NCBI GenBank assembly: GCA_947441615.1 | Contig: CANEUH010000006.1 | Coordinates: 62,001-126,000, forward strand | Reading direction: 5' to 3' | Origin: Bacteriovoracaceae bacterium | GTDB taxonomy: Bacteria; Bdellovibrionota; Bacteriovoracia; Bacteriovoracales; Bacteriovoracaceae | Length of the DNA stretch: 64,000 bases | Part shown: positions 35,142 through 44,066 of the stretch, one piece after another | Layout: each line of letters starts with the position of its first letter | How positions within the stretch are numbered: position 1 is the stretch's first letter | Notes under the pieces: model-generated | Database searches by the model: none | What the model saw: the letters and a program-made list of their open reading frames with translations, nothing else | Told to the model about the DNA's origin: nothing | Made by a program: the position numbers and the translations under genes

Positions 35142-36493
35142 TTGTGTTTATCCCATACAGAAACAAAAACTCCATTCTTGGAAAATGTTTCATGACATAA
35201 TTCTTTCACATCACTTACTTTAACTTTTTCGTACATGAGGAGCTCCTGTTTGTAGAATCTCCAATCCCCATAAAGCCATTGTCTATCCCCAATAAATTGC
35301 GCCAATCCTGCATTCGTATCTAATCCTGAATATAGGTCAACGAGATAATTATTTTTTATCTTTTGGATATTCCTCTCAGTGATTTCTGTTTCACAATAGC
35401 TCTTTAATTTTTTTTGAAGATCTAGCCTGAAGTCATCCAACTTTATTCCCCTGACGAGTTCTCCCCCAATAAAAAAGAAACCATTCTTTTCTAGCTGTTG
35501 GTGAGCGGCATACATAGAAGTTGCGACAGGCCGTGAAACTAATATGTATTCATTGATAAGTGTTGAACTTTTTCCAGAGCCTAGTATGGACGAAAGCACA
35601 TCGAGTGCAAAACCTTTTTGGTGACCAGCTTTATAAGTTGGATAAGCGAGCATAAAGATAGGGCTAGGAGATTCACCTTTTCGCTTAATCACTTTTTGTT
35701 CTTTTAAAGAAACCTGAAATGCTTCTTCTTTTAATTCAGCATGAGCTTCGATAACAGAGGGAGATGATTTTATTTTCCCAAACTTTTCACGAATAATGTC
35801 TTTTGCTTTTTTTGTATTTATATCACCCACAATAACAAGAACCACATTGTTTGGAGCATAGAATCGCTTAAAGTAAGCATGGATTTGCTCTCTCGTTACT
35901 GACTTTAGATCTGGAATGTCTCCAATAACAGATCTTCCATATGGTGTTCCCGTAAAAAGATTTTCCATTAAAAGTTGATAGAGTTGACCCTTAGGTGAAT
36001 TTTCATAACGCATTTTTCTTTCTTCAAGAACAACCGCTCTCTCCTTATTAAAGTCCTCCGGATCAAGAGCAAGATTTTCCATTCGATCAGCTTCAATGTC
36101 TAGAATTTGCACAAGCTCTGAAGAAGGCAAGTTTTCATAATAAACAGTAGAGTCATTTGTCGTATAGGCATTTGTAGATCCCCCACTACCTTCGATAATA
36201 AAATCGATGGTATTCTTTCCATACTTTTTTGCCCCTTTAAACATCATGTGCTCTAAAAAATGTGATGCTCCAGTAATCCCTGGAACTTCATTTTTTCCAC
36301 CTACTTTATAAAAGAAATAAAGTGAAAAAATAGGCAACTTTGAATTATTAACGAGGAGGGCGGTCATTCCGTTATCGAGTTTTAATTCCTCAACATCAAG
36401 CTGAATACTCTCAGCTAAATTTTTATTCTTCTTTGTTGTAGAGCATCCATTAATGAAAACGAAGAGGACAAGTAGCGAAAACAAAAACTTCAT
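35138..36493 (-). CDS. M16-family zinc peptidase lipoprotein, catalytic subunit
   Basis: 451 residues from ATG 36493, chosen because AAGGA lies seven bases upstream; the frame extends to TTG 36508 but that would hide this ribosome site. Lipobox FINGCS (Cys about 17). Catalytic HFLEHMMFKG with HxxEH near residue 80 and the second zinc glutamate about 75 residues later (EERKMRYE). Likely an outer-membrane-attached or periplasmic peptidase, working with the inactive paralog downstream. Divergent from the next gene with just 15 bases between starts. Confidence 0.9.
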   Translation of the reverse strand: MKFLFSLLVLFVFINGCSTTKKNKNLAESIQLDVEELKLDNGMTALLVNNSKLPIFSLYFFYKVGGKNEVPGITGASHFLEHMMFKGAKKYGKNTIDFIIEGSGGSTNAYTTNDSTVYYENLPSSELVQILDIEADRMENLALDPEDFNKERAVVLEERKMRYENSPKGQLYQLLMENLFTGTPYGRSVIGDIPDLKSVTREQIHAYFKRFYAPNNVVLVIVGDINTKKAKDIIREKFGKIKSSPSVIEAHAELKEEAFQVSLKEQKVIKRKGESPSPIFMLAYPTYKAGHQKGFALDVLSSILGSGKSSTLINEYILVSRPVATSMYAAHQQLEKNGFFFIGGELVRGIKLDDFRLDLQKKLKSYCETEITERNIQKIKNNYLVDLYSGLDTNAGLAQFIGDRQWLYGDWRFYKQELLMYEKVKVSDVKELCHETFSKNGVFVSVWDKHK

Positions 36494-36508
36494 AGTAGCA
36501 TCCTTCAA

Positions 36509-37318
36509 ATGAACAAAATCACAATTTTGGGTTCTGGAACTAGCACGGGAGTACCTATTTTAGGTTGTAAGTGCCAGGTTTGCCAGTCAAACGACGTAAG
36601 AAATAAAAGGTTCCGCACTTCTGCTGTGTTAGAACTTCCAAATGATAAAAAAATTCTTATTGATGCCTCACCTGATCTGCGCACTCAGTTACTGCTTAAT
36701 AAAATAGATCGGCTAGATGCAGTCATCATTACCCACGATCATGCAGATCACACGCATGGAATGGATGATCTTAGACCTTTTGGCCTTAAATCAAAAAAAG
36801 CTCTCCCGGTCTATTCGACTCATCAAGCGGCCCATGATCTAAAAAGAAAATTTCCATATATCTTTGATCGTCAGCAGTATTTTTCAAATAAAGTGATTCT
36901 TGGTGGAGGAATTCCACTTCTTGATCAATTTCCAATTGAAGAAGGAATGACAAAAATTCTAGACCATGAATTTGAATTTTTCTTCATGCCCCACGGCCAT
37001 GAAGAAACACTTGGTATCAGGCATGGTAAATTGGCCTACATTGTAGATTGTCGAGAGATCCCTAAAAATATTACAGACAGGCTTTCTAACGCTGAGCTTG
37101 AAATCATGGTAATCGACTGTTTACGCCCTACTCCTCATCAAACTCACCTTCATTTGGAGCTAGCACTCGATTATATCCAAAAAATTCGTCCTAAAATGGC
37201 GCTTCTAACCCACATGGGACATGAGTGGGACTACCTTGAGCTTACTAATGAACTCAGGAGGCGCGGTGTAAAAAATACATTCCCGGCCACAGATGGGGCC
37301 TCCTTCCTCTATTCTTGA
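36509..37318 (+). CDS. PhnP-like MBL-fold phosphodiesterase
   Basis: 269 residues. Opens with ITILGSGTSTGVPILGCKCQVC, the family N terminus with a Cys-x-Cys-x2-Cys zinc site, followed by THDHADHTHGMDD (metal motif near 76-88), later FFMPHGH and the terminal THMGHEWDY. This is the PhnP/RNase Z-like subgroup that cleaves cyclic phosphodiesters. No phosphonate genes are nearby, so the native substrate is open. The ATG has no evident ribosome site and is only 15 bases from the divergent start, so the mRNA may have a very short or overlapping leader. Confidence 0.83.
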   Translation: MNKITILGSGTSTGVPILGCKCQVCQSNDVRNKRFRTSAVLELPNDKKILIDASPDLRTQLLLNKIDRLDAVIITHDHADHTHGMDDLRPFGLKSKKALPVYSTHQAAHDLKRKFPYIFDRQQYFSNKVILGGGIPLLDQFPIEEGMTKILDHEFEFFFMPHGHEETLGIRHGKLAYIVDCREIPKNITDRLSNAELEIMVIDCLRPTPHQTHLHLELALDYIQKIRPKMALLTHMGHEWDYLELTNELRRRGVKNTFPATDGASFLYS

Positions 37319-37336
37319 AACTAAAAACCGTGTATA

Positions 37337-37366
37337 TTGGGTGAAATTTTTTACTGAATTTATAGT
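37337..37366 (+). promoter_or_regulatory. Candidate promoter of ald
   Basis: -35 TTGGGT (37337-37342), 18-base spacer, -10 TATAGT (37361-37366). Leader of about 14 bases with AAGGGAG before the ald ATG. Confidence 0.35.
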
Positions 37367-37386
37367 CAATTATAAAGGGAGTCCCG

Positions 37387-38505
37387 ATGAAAATTGCAGT
37401 TCCTAAGGAAATTAAAAACAACGAAAACCGTGTTGGTCTAACTCCAAGTGGTGCTCGTCAACTAGTTCAAGACGGTCACGAAGTTTACGTTCAACACAAT
37501 GCTGGAATGGGCATTGGTATTTCTGATGAAGAGTATATTAAAGCTGGAGCGAAAATTGTTCCTTCACTTGAAGATGCCTACAATACAGGTGAAATGATCA
37601 TAAAAGTTAAAGAGCCACAACCAAATGAGATCGCTCTTCTTAAACCTCACCACATTCTTTATACATATCTCCATCTTGCTGCTGACAAACCTCAGACTGA
37701 AGGTCTGATGAAATCTGGTGCAACTTGTATTGCCTATGAAACAATTCAACTTGATGACGGTTCACTTCCACTCTTAGTTCCAATGTCGGAAGTCGCTGGA
37801 AGAATGTCTGTTCAGGTGGGAGCGACTTACCTTCAACTGGACAAAGGCGGAAAAGGAATTCTTCTTGGTGGAGTTCCAGGAGTTCGTCGTGCGAAAGTCA
37901 CAATCATTGGTTGTGGTATTGCTGGAACAAACGCTGCTCAAATGGCCGTTGGAATGGGAGCCGATGTCACTCTCATAGACCTATCAACGAAGCGCCTAGC
38001 AGAGCTTGATCAACTTTTTGAAAATAAAGTACACACTATTTTCTCTAATTCACACAATATTGAAGAAACAGTTCTTCAGTCTGACCTTGTGATCGGTGCT
38101 GTCTTAGTTCCGGGTGCCAAAGCGCCGAAACTCGTTACCCGTGACATGATTTCTAAAATGCAAAAAGGTTCTGTTGTGGTTGATATCGCTGTTGACCAAG
38201 GTGGTTGTATTGAAACTTGTAAGCCAACAACTCACGAGAATCCGACATTCGTTGTTGATGGTGTTGTTCATTACTGTGTGGCCAATATGCCAGGGGCAGT
38301 TGCTAGAACTTCAACCTTCGCACTTACAAATGTAACTTTAAAATACGCCCGTATGCTTGCCCGCGATGGTGTGGATAGAGCCATTATGAAAGATAAACCA
38401 CTTCGCTTGGGTGTAAATATCTACAAGGGTAAACTCGTTTACGAGCAAGTGGCACGAGATTTAGATCTTCCATTTACTCCGCTACAACTAGATAAATATC
38501 TTTAA
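37387..38505 (+). CDS. ald: Alanine dehydrogenase
   Basis: NAD-dependent oxidative deamination of L-alanine to pyruvate. 372 residues, standard length. N terminus [20 protein letters not shown] with the substrate-binding Arg, KVKEPQ near 74, the Rossmann [20 protein letters not shown] near 175, and DQGGC...E plus [16 protein letters not shown] near 300. Monocistronic with its own promoter candidate and a strong terminator. It would feed alanine from degraded protein and peptidoglycan into the TCA cycle. Confidence 0.96.
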   Translation: MKIAVPKEIKNNENRVGLTPSGARQLVQDGHEVYVQHNAGMGIGISDEEYIKAGAKIVPSLEDAYNTGEMIIKVKEPQPNEIALLKPHHILYTYLHLAADKPQTEGLMKSGATCIAYETIQLDDGSLPLLVPMSEVAGRMSVQVGATYLQLDKGGKGILLGGVPGVRRAKVTIIGCGIAGTNAAQMAVGMGADVTLIDLSTKRLAELDQLFENKVHTIFSNSHNIEETVLQSDLVIGAVLVPGAKAPKLVTRDMISKMQKGSVVVDIAVDQGGCIETCKPTTHENPTFVVDGVVHYCVANMPGAVARTSTFALTNVTLKYARMLARDGVDRAIMKDKPLRLGVNIYKGKLVYEQVARDLDLPFTPLQLDKYL

Positions 38506-38513
38506 TCAGGAAT

Positions 38514-38538
38514 GGGGGCCCTTGTGGCCCCCTTCTTT
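38514..38538 (+). terminator. Rho-independent terminator after ald
   Basis: GGGGGCC (38514-38520) pairs with GGCCCCC (38526-38532) around CTTGT, followed by TTCTTTT. Confidence 0.8.
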
Positions 38539-38555
38539 TGTGTTATCATTAATTC

Positions 38556-39014
38556 ATGCTTCAAAAGATCCTTATCCTTACTAATCTCGTTGTTGTCTTA
38601 GCAGGTGCAGGCCTCGTTTATTATTCTCATAATATGATAAAACCCCCACCTATAGACCAAGCCGCTGAAGCTGAGGCACTGAAAACCAATGCAGTGGCCT
38701 CCACACAAATTCAACCACAGCCCATAAAAAAGTTTGTCGTAAATCTTTATTCAAAGAGTTCCCGACTCCGCTACTTAGATATTGAAATGAATGTTTTGAC
38801 TTTCACTGAAGAACAGAAAGCTACCGTGAAGGCGAACGAGCACCTGTTTAAGGATACCTTGATTGAACTTGGCTCACACTTAAACCCTGAGGACCTTGAA
38901 TCAGTGACAGGTAAAATGCTTTTGGAAAATAGAATCAAAAAACAGGTGAACTCCAAACTTGGAGATCCACCTGTGATTAAGCAAATTTATTTTTCTGGAT
39001 TTATTGTTCAGTAA
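38556..39014 (+). CDS. FliL-like flagellar basal-body-associated protein
   Basis: 152 residues: short cytoplasmic N terminus, one membrane helix (about 5-24), a variable linker, and a periplasmic domain with the FliL pattern RYLDIEMNVLTFTEEQ ... LFKDTLIELGSHLNPEDLESVTGK ... QVNSKL ... IKQIYFSGFIVQ. FliL forms rings around the stator units and supports torque. No other flagellar operon genes are adjacent, so this could be a second FliL, as in Bdellovibrio, which has more than one. Starts 24 bases after the ald terminator. Confidence 0.82.
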   Translation: MLQKILILTNLVVVLAGAGLVYYSHNMIKPPPIDQAAEAEALKTNAVASTQIQPQPIKKFVVNLYSKSSRLRYLDIEMNVLTFTEEQKATVKANEHLFKDTLIELGSHLNPEDLESVTGKMLLENRIKKQVNSKLGDPPVIKQIYFSGFIVQ

Positions 39015-39018
39015 GAAA

Positions 39019-39192
39019 TTACTGAATATTTTTTGGTTCTTCGTGATCTAAAGGGACTGCGTTTTTAGTTTCATCATTAAGAGTATCTAAGTATTTCTTA
39101 ACTTCCTCTTTAGAAATTTTTCCTTCAGCAAGAAGGCGGTCACGAACTCTAACATCCATTAATTTTTCTTCAAGAGCTAATCTTAATTTCAT
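39019..39192 (-). CDS. Small 57-residue charged protein
   Basis: Starts at ATG 39192 with GAGG upstream (TGAGGACTT-ATG) and reads M-K-L-R-L-A-L-E-E-K-L-M-D-V-R-V-R-D-R, then LLAEGKISKEEVKKYLDTL and a polar tail ending NIQ. Mostly helical, highly charged, no membrane segment. The middle (EGKISKEEVKKYLDTL) resembles the short helix pair seen in many small regulators. It sits alone between fliL and the rhomboid gene, converging on fliL with stops four bases apart. Good ribosome site and coding-like composition argue that it is real. Function unknown. Confidence 0.65.
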   Translation of the reverse strand: MKLRLALEEKLMDVRVRDRLLAEGKISKEEVKKYLDTLNDETKNAVPLDHEEPKNIQ

Positions 39193-39267
39193 AAGTCCTC
39201 ACTTTAATTCGAGAAATCGTTGTACCACTGCACCTGAAGTTCGGCAAGGTTTAACGCAATAAGTTAT

Positions 39268-39987
39268 TTATTGCCAATACTTTGGAGGCTTTTGGTCATC
39301 ATCTTTAACAACGTAGAGATGCTTTTTCTTGGTTGAGCGCGGTTTCCAGGTCGCATTTAACGCCTTACTGATCAGTGGGTTATTTTGGAAATGAATGATC
39401 ACAAAACTAATTCCCATTGCTAAAAGATGCGCCCAAGAAGCAGTAAATGAGGAGAAGATTGCGAGATAGGCCTCTATTGCGGCCAAGATCCAACAAAAAG
39501 TTTTAGCCTTCATTGGAAAAACCATCATGAACGCCATTGGCCTATCTGGAAACAATAAAGAATAAGCGATGAGAAGGGCAAAGTTTATACCAGAGAGTCC
39601 ATGAATAGGAGTTAGATAGAATTGAGTTCCAAAGAAAAACAAAAGATTAACAACCGCGTAAATTATCCCTACTGCTACAACTGTCAAAAGAAGAAACCGG
39701 AGGTAAATTTTTTGTCCCCACTGACCCTCTAATTCTGAGCCAATAAACCATACAACGAGTCCATTAAATATAAAATTCATCAGCTGAACTTCTACAAATG
39801 GATAGGTGAACATTTGATAAATGTGCCCATGAAATAAACCATTTGCTGACAGACCAAGTAAACCAACAAGTGAGAAAGCACCGATCGCTTTCAAGATCGA
39901 TACAACCAAAAAACAAATTCCTGCCGTTACTAAAATAATTTTATTAATTTTTGTTAGAGGTGGAGCATGAAACTGGGAATAAGACAT
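39268..39987 (-). CDS. Rhomboid-family intramembrane serine protease
   Basis: 239 residues with six membrane helices. Catalytic dyad Ser132 in GLSG and His187 in SWAHLLAMG; the N-terminal GHIYQMFTYPFVEVQLMNF and NGLVVWFIGSELEGQWG correspond to the family WR...T..FxH and NxxxLWxxGxxxE segments, although the usual WR is IY. The C-terminal cytosolic tail is basic. Cleaves membrane-spanning substrates; target unknown. Three bases from the epimerase gene upstream, so co-transcribed. Confidence 0.82.
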   Translation of the reverse strand: MSYSQFHAPPLTKINKIILVTAGICFLVVSILKAIGAFSLVGLLGLSANGLFHGHIYQMFTYPFVEVQLMNFIFNGLVVWFIGSELEGQWGQKIYLRFLLLTVVAVGIIYAVVNLLFFFGTQFYLTPIHGLSGINFALLIAYSLLFPDRPMAFMMVFPMKAKTFCWILAAIEAYLAIFSSFTASWAHLLAMGISFVIIHFQNNPLISKALNATWKPRSTKKKHLYVVKDDDQKPPKYWQ

Positions 39988-39990
39988 TTT

Positions 39991-40425
39991 TTACTTCTCC
40001 TCAACAGGTTTTTGAGACAACTCAATTAAAACCCCGCCTGTTGACTTCGGATGGATAAAATTAACTAAACAACCACCTGCTCCTATTTTAGGGCCGGGAT
40101 AGATAAATCGATAGCCTTTATCTGTTAACTCTTTTGTTTTTGAAACAACATTAGAGACCTTGAAACATAAGTGATGAATGCCTTCACCTTTAGACTCAAT
40201 AAATTTAAAGATCGTGCTTTCCTCAGATGTTGGTTCAAGAAGTTCAATGTGGGCATTTTGATCAATACTAGCAAACGCAGTGAATACTTTTTGCTCCTTA
40301 ACTTCCTCCACAAGTGGAGAAAACTTAAGTCCTAAGTCTTCATAAATCTTTTTTGAAGCTGGGATATTTTTAACGGCAATTGCAATGTGATCGAGAACGC
40401 AATCATCCAGTTCAGGTAAAGACAT
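39991..40425 (-). CDS. mce: Methylmalonyl-CoA epimerase (VOC family)
   Basis: 144 residues. Two VOC betaalphabetabetabeta units; LDHIAIAVKN with metal His near the N terminus, HIELLEPTSEEST near 70, EGIHHLCFKV near 90 and a C-terminal VLIEL glutamate complete the metal site of methylmalonyl-CoA epimerase. It converts (S)- to (R)-methylmalonyl-CoA during propionate or odd-chain degradation, ending in succinyl-CoA, the substrate of SucCD in this window. AAGGAG precedes the ATG. Confidence 0.88.
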   Translation of the reverse strand: MSLPELDDCVLDHIAIAVKNIPASKKIYEDLGLKFSPLVEEVKEQKVFTAFASIDQNAHIELLEPTSEESTIFKFIESKGEGIHHLCFKVSNVVSKTKELTDKGYRFIYPGPKIGAGGCLVNFIHPKSTGGVLIELSQKPVEEK

Positions 40426-40479
40426 ATCAAGACTCCTTAAGCCTTTATTATGCCCTGAAAAGCTTGAACTCTACAATCC

Positions 40480-42495
40480 TTAAAAATTGGGCGCAGGAAC
40501 GGCATTGTTACATGCATTAGGATCATTAGGATCAAACGGGGCGATTGTATCTTGAAGTGGTGAAACACAAATGCCATTCTTGCAATCCCCAAACTGTTCA
40601 ACGTTATAGCACTGCTGCCGACAGGTCGTGTTCCCTAACGAGTCTGTACCTGTCTTGATAACGAAGCATTTTACGATGGTTGTTTTCTGACACCACTCTT
40701 TAGCAATACAACTGTCTCCAATCGGTTTACTACAAAGAACTGCTGGTGCTAAAAGTGTATTGTGAGGGGCACATAATCCAGATGTTCGATTACAGCAAAG
40801 ACTTGAGCATTCAAGATCAGTGGAACAAGTTTCACCGATGATTTTATTTCCCTGAGTGCTTGTAGAGTCCATACATTGAGAAACGAGTGTCTGATCCCAA
40901 CACCTATTATTATAACAGCACTCCGAACTCGAGCAGCCAGTACTTGCCGTACAACTTTTAAAATTCGTATATAGGACTTCGTTCCCTGAATCTGTTTTAT
41001 ATTGTGTCGGTCTTACGAGTTGAAGTTTCACGTCTTTTGAAAGAGCAATGACAAATTCATTATTACTATCATCTTTCGCAACAATATCTATCGTCGCTGA
41101 AACATTACATGAACCCATATGCTCTAAATCATAGTTCTTACTCTGTGCCCGAGCGTTCGAACCATCCATCCATAATGTCTTCCCAGGAGCAGATAAATTT
41201 TGTTCAGTCCTTACTCCATCAACTTCATTCGATGCCAGGTGAGTGACATTAGTCACAAGATCTAATTTTGTTGCCAGAGGGAACATATAGGAATTGTAGT
41301 AGAGTCTATTCTGCTCTGGGTTTGTGGATGAATCGTCAGGAAGAGGATCAGAAGAGAAGTCCGTATAAGAAACCCAAGAATTTTCTTTAAAAAGTCTATT
41401 TTTGCCATCAATTTTGTCATACGGAAAAGCAAATTGCCAATTCGCTCGATTCACTAATCGGTAAGGGCCACGGTAATAGTAATAACTTCCCAAAATGGTT
41501 ACAGGATCCCAAATCGTAGCAGGATTAAAAATAATAGAGACTGAGTTAGAGGAATTAAGCGGGAATGCAGCATCACTAAATTTAATCTGCCCAATAGTAT
41601 TTGGGGCACTTGTGGGAATGCTGTCCGATAAAGGTTTGAGTAGCTTATCTGCCATACTATCTTGAAAATAATTTGATCCTGTGACACTTTTTATTTGAGG
41701 AAATGATGGCGCCAACGGAACCTTGATGCCACCTGAAACCTTCACTAAGCCCTGATCTAAAACTTTAGCGTAGGCGTAAAGACACTCTTCAGCGGTACCA
41801 GTTGTTTGAACCCCATCACAGGCCCCCACTCCTTCAAAAGTTGAGTCGTCTTCGATTCTTAAACCACGGCAATAAAGGCCAGTGTCTCTATTATCTTGAG
41901 TCGGTTCAACTCCACTTGCAAAAAATCCATTCGAATCGAGATCATATTCGTTGTAATCAAAAAGGTCATAAGGAAGACGAATATTTCTAAATGGTTCAGA
42001 TCGAAGATCCATCACCAAAACACTGATAGGAGTCTGAGGGGTAATTCCAGGGGCCTGAGAAACGGTTGCAGGAATAGTGACCATTTCTCTATTCACTCCG
42101 AATTTAAAACGAACCTTCACATGCCTTGAGGAAAGTGAACCGATATTAATTCCGGCCAGGTATAATCGACCTGCAAAATTTTTAGGTATCGTTAATTTAC
42201 GAACGTAACTCCCTCCTGCCGCTTGACCAGTACCAGTTGAATATGTGAGGTCAGTGGAAAGATTGGGCTCGATTAAGTGTCTTATTTCAACTTTGGGAGG
42301 TAGTGAAGTGCCAGTTCCAATTGTGGTGGTGGATTCCCCGCCAGCGCACTGAGAACCTGTTGGACAATTAACTCCGCCGCCGGCTTGAGAAGCATAATTT
42401 GATGTGGGGATATCAGAGGATAGACATCCGGAGATGATAAATATCATCACTAGTAGCTGACTTAGTATTTTCTTCCCTAATAAAAACTTATCCAT
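40480..42495 (-). CDS. Large cysteine-rich outer-membrane lipoprotein, unknown
   Basis: 671 residues. Lipobox IISGC with the lipidated Cys at 24, followed by a Gly/Thr-rich region with CPTGSQC, a roughly 450-residue beta-rich body without a recognised domain, and from about residue 510 a cysteine-dense tail with repeated units such as CSSSECCYNNRCWD and CSSLCCNRTSGLC, like small disulfide-knotted modules. Many cysteine pairs imply oxidative folding outside the cytoplasm. Proteins like this occur in Bacteriovorax-type genomes as surface lipoproteins; no function is assigned. The ATG is preceded by a small GGTC-TTA-GACC hairpin overlapping its ribosome site. Confidence 0.65.
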   Translation of the reverse strand: MDKFLLGKKILSQLLVMIFIISGCLSSDIPTSNYASQAGGGVNCPTGSQCAGGESTTTIGTGTSLPPKVEIRHLIEPNLSTDLTYSTGTGQAAGGSYVRKLTIPKNFAGRLYLAGINIGSLSSRHVKVRFKFGVNREMVTIPATVSQAPGITPQTPISVLVMDLRSEPFRNIRLPYDLFDYNEYDLDSNGFFASGVEPTQDNRDTGLYCRGLRIEDDSTFEGVGACDGVQTTGTAEECLYAYAKVLDQGLVKVSGGIKVPLAPSFPQIKSVTGSNYFQDSMADKLLKPLSDSIPTSAPNTIGQIKFSDAAFPLNSSNSVSIIFNPATIWDPVTILGSYYYYRGPYRLVNRANWQFAFPYDKIDGKNRLFKENSWVSYTDFSSDPLPDDSSTNPEQNRLYYNSYMFPLATKLDLVTNVTHLASNEVDGVRTEQNLSAPGKTLWMDGSNARAQSKNYDLEHMGSCNVSATIDIVAKDDSNNEFVIALSKDVKLQLVRPTQYKTDSGNEVLYTNFKSCTASTGCSSSECCYNNRCWDQTLVSQCMDSTSTQGNKIIGETCSTDLECSSLCCNRTSGLCAPHNTLLAPAVLCSKPIGDSCIAKEWCQKTTIVKCFVIKTGTDSLGNTTCRQQCYNVEQFGDCKNGICVSPLQDTIAPFDPNDPNACNNAVPAPNF

Positions 42496-42641
42496 GGTCT
42501 AAGACCTCGTAGGTTTTATCGGCTCCACTCATACAAATTCTTAAAATTATTATCAGGGAGAAAAAACTTCCTGGGAACAGAGACCGCTACAAGATAATCA
42601 ATTCAGCAACTTAGCGCTGATTGCAACAAAGCCTGACTATT

Positions 42642-42665
42642 AAAATCGCCCACAATCGAAGGCGA
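42642..42665 (-). terminator. Weak terminator after the S1/P1 nuclease gene
   Basis: Read leftward, TCGCC (42665-42661) pairs with GGCGA (42650-42646) and is followed by TTTTA. Five-base stem with a long loop, so low confidence. Confidence 0.3.
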
Positions 42666-42671
42666 GAGACC

Positions 42672-43502
42672 CTATTTAAATGTGTTGTTTAGAACAACGG
42701 CAAGCCTAAGACCCGCCTGAAAAATTCTTTGCTCAAGAACAGGCACAAATTTGTAACTATACTCATAGGCAAGCTTAGGCATTGATTCCGATGTGACTAC
42801 AATATCACTTCGGCAATACTGCTTTATAGAAGCTGGTGTTTCAGAAGGAGTCACATCACTTGGATAAATTGATGCCCTTAGAATTTTTGATTCAAGTGCC
42901 CAGTCAATAACATCACCACTTTTCCAGGATTGAACCTCCTCAGAGGTTCTTCCTTGAGACACATAATGAGCGAGTTCAGTAAAACTAAGATTAGTGAACT
43001 CAATCATCCCCTCATCCCACAAAGCGTGAAGATTTGTTTCTCTCCTATGAAATTGAACTTTGCACTTATTGCCCCCCATATCTAAACCATTTCCAACATG
43101 AAGAGGCTGATGAAGATCCCCAATAAGATGAACAATAAATTTTAAAGCAAAAACTTTCTTATCATCAGCTGATTGAGCATCTTTTAAAACATTTATTTGT
43201 TCTTTAATTGCAGACAGAAGCTTTCCTGAAGAATTGGTTTCATCGTGTTGATGATCCTCATCTTTCCAATCAGTATAATGCCAATTGAAAGTATAGGAAT
43301 AATTATCAGGATCCGATTTTATTTCATCTGACCAATTAGAAACTCTTGATAATGAGTTCCCCCCTAAAATTTTAAAAATTTTTGCAGCAACGAAAGGATC
43401 CAAAAATTTTTCGGCAACAGCACCCACGGCCCTATGTCCAGTCGGGCCCCAAGCATGAACTTGAGATGTAAATAGGATCAAAAGGAAAATAAAATTTTTC
43501 AT
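42672..43502 (-). CDS. S1/P1-family zinc nuclease, secreted
   Basis: 276 residues. Signal peptide about 1-17; cleavage leaves an N-terminal Trp (WGPTGH), as in nuclease P1, where that Trp binds zinc through its amino group. Further zinc ligands are visible: H23, the Asp in WSDEI, the His in FNWHYTDW, the HLIGDLHQPLH motif and NLHALWDEG. Single-strand DNA/RNA nuclease acting in the periplasm or outside. In a predator it would help digest prey nucleic acids, feeding the salvage enzymes tdk, upp and hpt (inference). It starts at the asparaginase stop. Confidence 0.92.
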   Translation of the reverse strand: MKNFIFLLILFTSQVHAWGPTGHRAVGAVAEKFLDPFVAAKIFKILGGNSLSRVSNWSDEIKSDPDNYSYTFNWHYTDWKDEDHQHDETNSSGKLLSAIKEQINVLKDAQSADDKKVFALKFIVHLIGDLHQPLHVGNGLDMGGNKCKVQFHRRETNLHALWDEGMIEFTNLSFTELAHYVSQGRTSEEVQSWKSGDVIDWALESKILRASIYPSDVTPSETPASIKQYCRSDIVVTSESMPKLAYEYSYKFVPVLEQRIFQAGLRLAVVLNNTFK

Positions 43503-44023
43503 TACTCGATCTCCTCAAAAGTGCCGCGCTGTTTATTTTTTCTAAAATTTGGAACTGTAAAAAGTTTTCCGTGAAAGGTTACATAATAACCAGGAGACAA
43601 GATCCTCGCCGCAAAGATTGCTTCAATCACATTTTGAGCAGCATCTGAGTCATCAAAACCGAGTGGTTTCATGGCCCCAGTGAAAACGACCGGCACTGAG
43701 ATCGTTGAGTAGTGATCGTGACAATATTTACTACTTAAGTCCATTGTATCTGTGCCGTGAAGGATAATGATAGGTTTTTTAACCTGCTCATAATGTTTAA
43801 TTGAATTCAGAATAAACTCACGATCAAGATCGTCCATGTACAGAGAATCTTTCGACATGATTTGCTTCACCGAAATGTCAGTGTACGGAAGACGCAATTT
43901 TTGAAGGATCTTATTTTTTACTATCGTATCTCGATTTTGAAGGGATCCCTCAAATTCGTCATAAATTTTTTCAATGGTTCCTCCAGTTGCTAAAATCTGG
44001 AGAGACAAAACTTCGTTAGACAT
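43502..44023 (-). CDS. Half-length asparaginase-like protein
   Basis: 173 residues, against about 330 for L-asparaginase. It matches only the N-terminal domain: ATGGTIEK (12-19) with the nucleophile Thr, HGTDTM near 98 with the second catalytic Thr-Asp, and VFTGAMKPL near 131. The C-terminal domain is absent and the frame ends naturally with GTFEEIE, so this is a single-domain family member rather than a recent truncation. Such short proteins are known in several phyla with no clear activity. Coupled to the S1/P1 nuclease gene by a one-base overlap. Confidence 0.8.
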   Translation of the reverse strand: MSNEVLSLQILATGGTIEKIYDEFEGSLQNRDTIVKNKILQKLRLPYTDISVKQIMSKDSLYMDDLDREFILNSIKHYEQVKKPIIILHGTDTMDLSSKYCHDHYSTISVPVVFTGAMKPLGFDDSDAAQNVIEAIFAARILSPGYYVTFHGKLFTVPNFRKNKQRGTFEEIE

Positions 44024-44038
44024 AATATTCTTTCAACC

Positions 44039-44066
44039 CTTGACGTTTATCACTTAGTGCCCATCT
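44039..44066 (+). promoter_or_regulatory. Heat-shock (sigma-32-like) promoter of htpG
   Basis: CTTGACG (44039-44045), 13-base spacer, GCCCATCT (44059-44066), close to the RpoH consensus CTTGAAA-N13-CCCCATNT (12 of 14 defined bases). Leader of about 55 bases to the ATG at 44127. Confidence 0.5.
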
